NCBI GenBank assembly: GCA_031394335.1
Contig: JANMXS010000257.1
Location: 1-21,166, forward strand
Length of the DNA: 21,166 bases
Origin: UKL13-2 sp031394335
GTDB lineage: Bacteria > Pseudomonadota > Gammaproteobacteria > Burkholderiales > Usitatibacteraceae
Reading direction: 5' to 3'
Part shown: piece after piece, positions 19,036-21,166 of the stretch
Position numbering within the stretch: position 1 is the stretch's first letter
Layout: every line of letters starts with the position of its first letter
The notes under the pieces: generated by a model
Seen by the model: the letters and a program-made list of their open reading frames with translations, nothing else
Database searches by the model: none
What the model was told of the DNA's origin: nothing
Translations under genes and position numbers: made by a program

Positions 19036-21166
19036 ATGACCATCCGCGTCGCCCTGCACCATAAAACCCACTACAGCTTCGACCGTGCGGTGAACCTGTC
19101 GCCGCATGAAGTTCGCTTGCGCCCGGCGGCGCATTGCCGCACGCCGATCGAAAGTTATTCACTGACGGTCAAACCCGCCAAGCATTTCATCAACTGGCAG
19201 CAGGACCCCTACGGCAACTGGCTGGCGCGGATCGTGTTTCCGGAGATGTCGAACGAGCTGTCGATCGAGGTCGACCTGGTCGCCGACATGACGGTGATCA
19301 ACCCCTTCGATTTTTTTGTCGAGTCCTATGCGGAAAAATTTCCGTTCGCCTACACCGCCGACAACCAGCGCGAGCTGACCGCCTATCTCGAACGCGATCC
19401 AGTCGGCCCGCAGGTCGCCACCTGGATCAATTACGCACGCGCTAATCTGCTCAAGCCAGGCATGGTGACCATCGACTTCCTGGTTGCGCTTAATCAGAAG
19501 CTGCAGCACGATATTCGCTACCTGATCCGCATGGAAGCCGGCGTACAGAACCCCGAACACACGCTGCAAAGCGGCCAGGGATCCTGCCGCGATTCGGCGT
19601 GGTTGCTGGTGCAGATCCTGCGCAATTTCGGTATCGCTGCGCGTTTTGCTTCGGGCTATCTGATTCAACTGGTGGCCGATCAAAAATCGCTCGACGGCCC
19701 CTCCGGCACCGACAAGGATTTCACCGATCTGCATGCCTGGTGCGAGGCCTATTTGCCCGGCGCCGGCTGGGTGGGATTCGACCCTACCTCGGGTTTGATG
19801 GCGGGTGAAGGCCATATCCCGCTGGCCTGCACCGCGATCCCCTCCTCGGCCGCGCCGGTATCCGGCTTCACCGACCGCTGCGAATCGACGCTCGATTTCA
19901 AGATGACGGTCACGCGCATTCACGAAGACCCGCGCGTCACCAAGCCTTACAGCGAAACGCAATGGAAGGCCATTACCGCGCTGGGTGAAAGCGTCGATGC
20001 GGAACTGAAAGCCGGCGACGTGCGCCTCACCATGGGCGGCGAGCCGACCTTCGTATCGATCGACGATATGGAAGGCCCGGAGTGGAACTACACGGCGATG
20101 TCGCCGAAAAAACTCGAGCTCGCCAACCAGCTCATCCAGCGACTCAAGCCGCGTTTTGCCCCGGGCGCGATGCTGCATTTCGGCCAGGGCAAGTGGTACC
20201 CCGGCGAACCGCTGCCGCGCTGGGCGCTGTCCTGCTACTGGCGCTACGATGGCCAGCCGATCTGGCGCGATGAAGCGCTGATCGCATTTGCCGCGGCGGC
20301 AAAACCCGCCACCCATGCCGATGCCAAAGCATTTGCGCACTTGCTGCCCACGCATCTTGGTCTTGCCGCTGACTACGCGATCCCCGCCTATGAAAGCGTA
20401 TGGCGCACTATCCGCGACGAAATGAGCTTGCCCGCCAATGTCGATCCGCTCGATCCCGACCTGAAAAAACCCGCCGCGCGCGGCAAGCTGCTTGCGCAAC
20501 TCGCCGGACAAATCGGCGATGCGGTCGGCTATGTGCTGCCGCTGAAAGCCGTGGTGCCACCACCCGTCGGCAAGAAGAAAATTGTCGCGCCCTACACCGG
20601 TACCGAATGGCGTTCAAGCGAATGGCCGTTGAAAACCAAACATCTGTTTTTGCTCGAAGGCGATTCGCCGATCGGCTTCCGCTTGCCACTGTCGTCGCTA
20701 CCGTTCGTGGCGCCTGAAGATGCGGAAATTATTAATGAAGTTGATCCTTTCGAAGATCAGCCCGAACTTGCTGCTGGAGACAAAGCGAAGGTAAAAAAAG
20801 CCGCGGTCGCCAAACCGGCGCCGGTGGAATTGGCGATGGGCATTTCTGCCAAGGACATCGTACGCACCGCGCTGTGTGTAGAAGTGCGCGGCGGCATCCT
20901 GCATGTGTTCATGCCGCCATTGGAGCGGCTCGAAGATTATTTGGAGTTGGTATCCGTACTTGAAGCGACCGCACAGGCGTTGAAGCTGCCAATCCGCATC
21001 GAAGGCTACACGCCGCCCAGCGACAAGCGCGTCAACAAATTCGCCATCACCCCCGACCCCGGCGTGATTGAAGTCAATATTCATCCCGCCAAAACCTGGG
21101 CCGAGCTCGCCGCCAATACGCAGACGCTGTATGAAGAAGCGCGTCTCACAAGACTCGGCACCGAGA
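19036..21166 (+). CDS. Transglutaminase-like / DUF2126 protein, N-terminal 710 residues (runs off window)
   Basis: The frame from ATG 19036 (MTIRVALHHKTHYSFDRAVN) stays open to the window end, 710 codons. Residues 3-90 are the bacterial transglutaminase-like N-terminal domain (LSPHEVRLRPAAHCRTPI, QQDPYGNWLARIVFP). The transglutaminase core follows with a complete triad: Cys184 in GQGSCRDSAWLLVQ, His233 in DLHAWCEAYL and Asp249 in GWVGFDPTSG. From about 325 the DUF2126 part begins (LTMGGEPTFVSIDDMEGPEWN), including GQGKWYPGEPLPRWALSCYW and an Ala/Lys/Pro-rich linker near 580-600. Full-length proteins of this kind are about 1,100 residues, so the last third is outside. Such papain-fold enzymes cleave or form amide bonds. 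It sits 188 bases after Anbu, across the palindromic repeat, with a weak ribosome-binding site; it may have its own promoter. Confidence 0.93.
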   Translation, partial: MTIRVALHHKTHYSFDRAVNLSPHEVRLRPAAHCRTPIESYSLTVKPAKHFINWQQDPYGNWLARIVFPEMSNELSIEVDLVADMTVINPFDFFVESYAEKFPFAYTADNQRELTAYLERDPVGPQVATWINYARANLLKPGMVTIDFLVALNQKLQHDIRYLIRMEAGVQNPEHTLQSGQGSCRDSAWLLVQILRNFGIAARFASGYLIQLVADQKSLDGPSGTDKDFTDLHAWCEAYLPGAGWVGFDPTSGLMAGEGHIPLACTAIPSSAAPVSGFTDRCESTLDFKMTVTRIHEDPRVTKPYSETQWKAITALGESVDAELKAGDVRLTMGGEPTFVSIDDMEGPEWNYTAMSPKKLELANQLIQRLKPRFAPGAMLHFGQGKWYPGEPLPRWALSCYWRYDGQPIWRDEALIAFAAAAKPATHADAKAFAHLLPTHLGLAADYAIPAYESVWRTIRDEMSLPANVDPLDPDLKKPAARGKLLAQLAGQIGDAVGYVLPLKAVVPPPVGKKKIVAPYTGTEWRSSEWPLKTKHLFLLEGDSPIGFRLPLSSLPFVAPEDAEIINEVDPFEDQPELAAGDKAKVKKAAVAKPAPVELAMGISAKDIVRTALCVEVRGGILHVFMPPLERLEDYLELVSVLEATAQALKLPIRIEGYTPPSDKRVNKFAITPDPGVIEVNIHPAKTWAELAANTQTLYEEARLTRLGTE

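Noticed and set aside
19159..20511. 450-codon open frame on the minus strand opposite the transglutaminase gene
   Set aside because: The plus strand encodes an unmistakable transglutaminase core with intact triad; the antisense frame is a codon-bias shadow.

Overview
The window is GC-rich chromosomal DNA that looks betaproteobacterial (Burkholderiales, Rhodocyclales or Nitrosomonadales type). The signs are a RelA with the E-F-D-D signature, a yqjD-yqjE-yqjK-type membrane operon, a tRNA-Val(GAC) with encoded CCA, and the ATP-grasp / alpha-E / Anbu / transglutaminase cluster common in that class. The exact taxon cannot be fixed from the sequence alone.

Layout, left to right. (1) 1-5.8 kb is a set of unrelated housekeeping or accessory genes: the C-terminus of an OPT-type oligopeptide transporter, a secreted M28 metallopeptidase, an orphan branched-chain-amino-acid-type substrate-binding protein, a GNAT acetyltransferase, a one-domain asparaginase-like protein, and a membrane protein with a degenerate J-domain and a long Glu/Arg coiled coil. 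(2) 6.3-8.2 kb is a compact same-strand envelope/stress operon: a BON-domain lipoprotein, a 48-aa lmo0937-type membrane peptide, a 70-aa two-helix membrane protein, a DUF883 (YqjD/ElaB-like) protein, a YqjE-like holin-fold protein and a YqjK-like protein. It ends in a shared terminator facing a small secreted cupin-like protein. (3) 8.8-10.4 kb is a scar. A 1024-bp ISL3-type element has perfect 24-bp terminal inverted repeats but a transposase gutted by an internal deletion. It abuts the 3' half of a NitT/TauT-type substrate-binding protein gene whose 5' half is absent, and it has no visible target duplication. (4) 10.5-15.3 kb, all on the minus strand, holds tRNA-Val, a glycine-zipper periplasmic protein, and relA followed closely by a family III CoA-transferase.

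(5) 15.5-21.2 kb, plus strand, is the most interesting part: a circularly permuted ATP-grasp enzyme, an alpha-E protein with a visible internal repeat, the bacterial proteasome relative Anbu with its Thr/Asp/Lys active-site residues, and a long transglutaminase-like/DUF2126 protein that runs off the window. A nested palindromic repeat lies between Anbu and the transglutaminase gene. Together they look like a module that makes and/or breaks unusual amide bonds (a peptide or protein tag); its substrate is not experimentally known to me.

Annotation rests on reading translated motifs and start-site context by eye; no database search was run. No CRISPR array, rRNA or prophage was seen.
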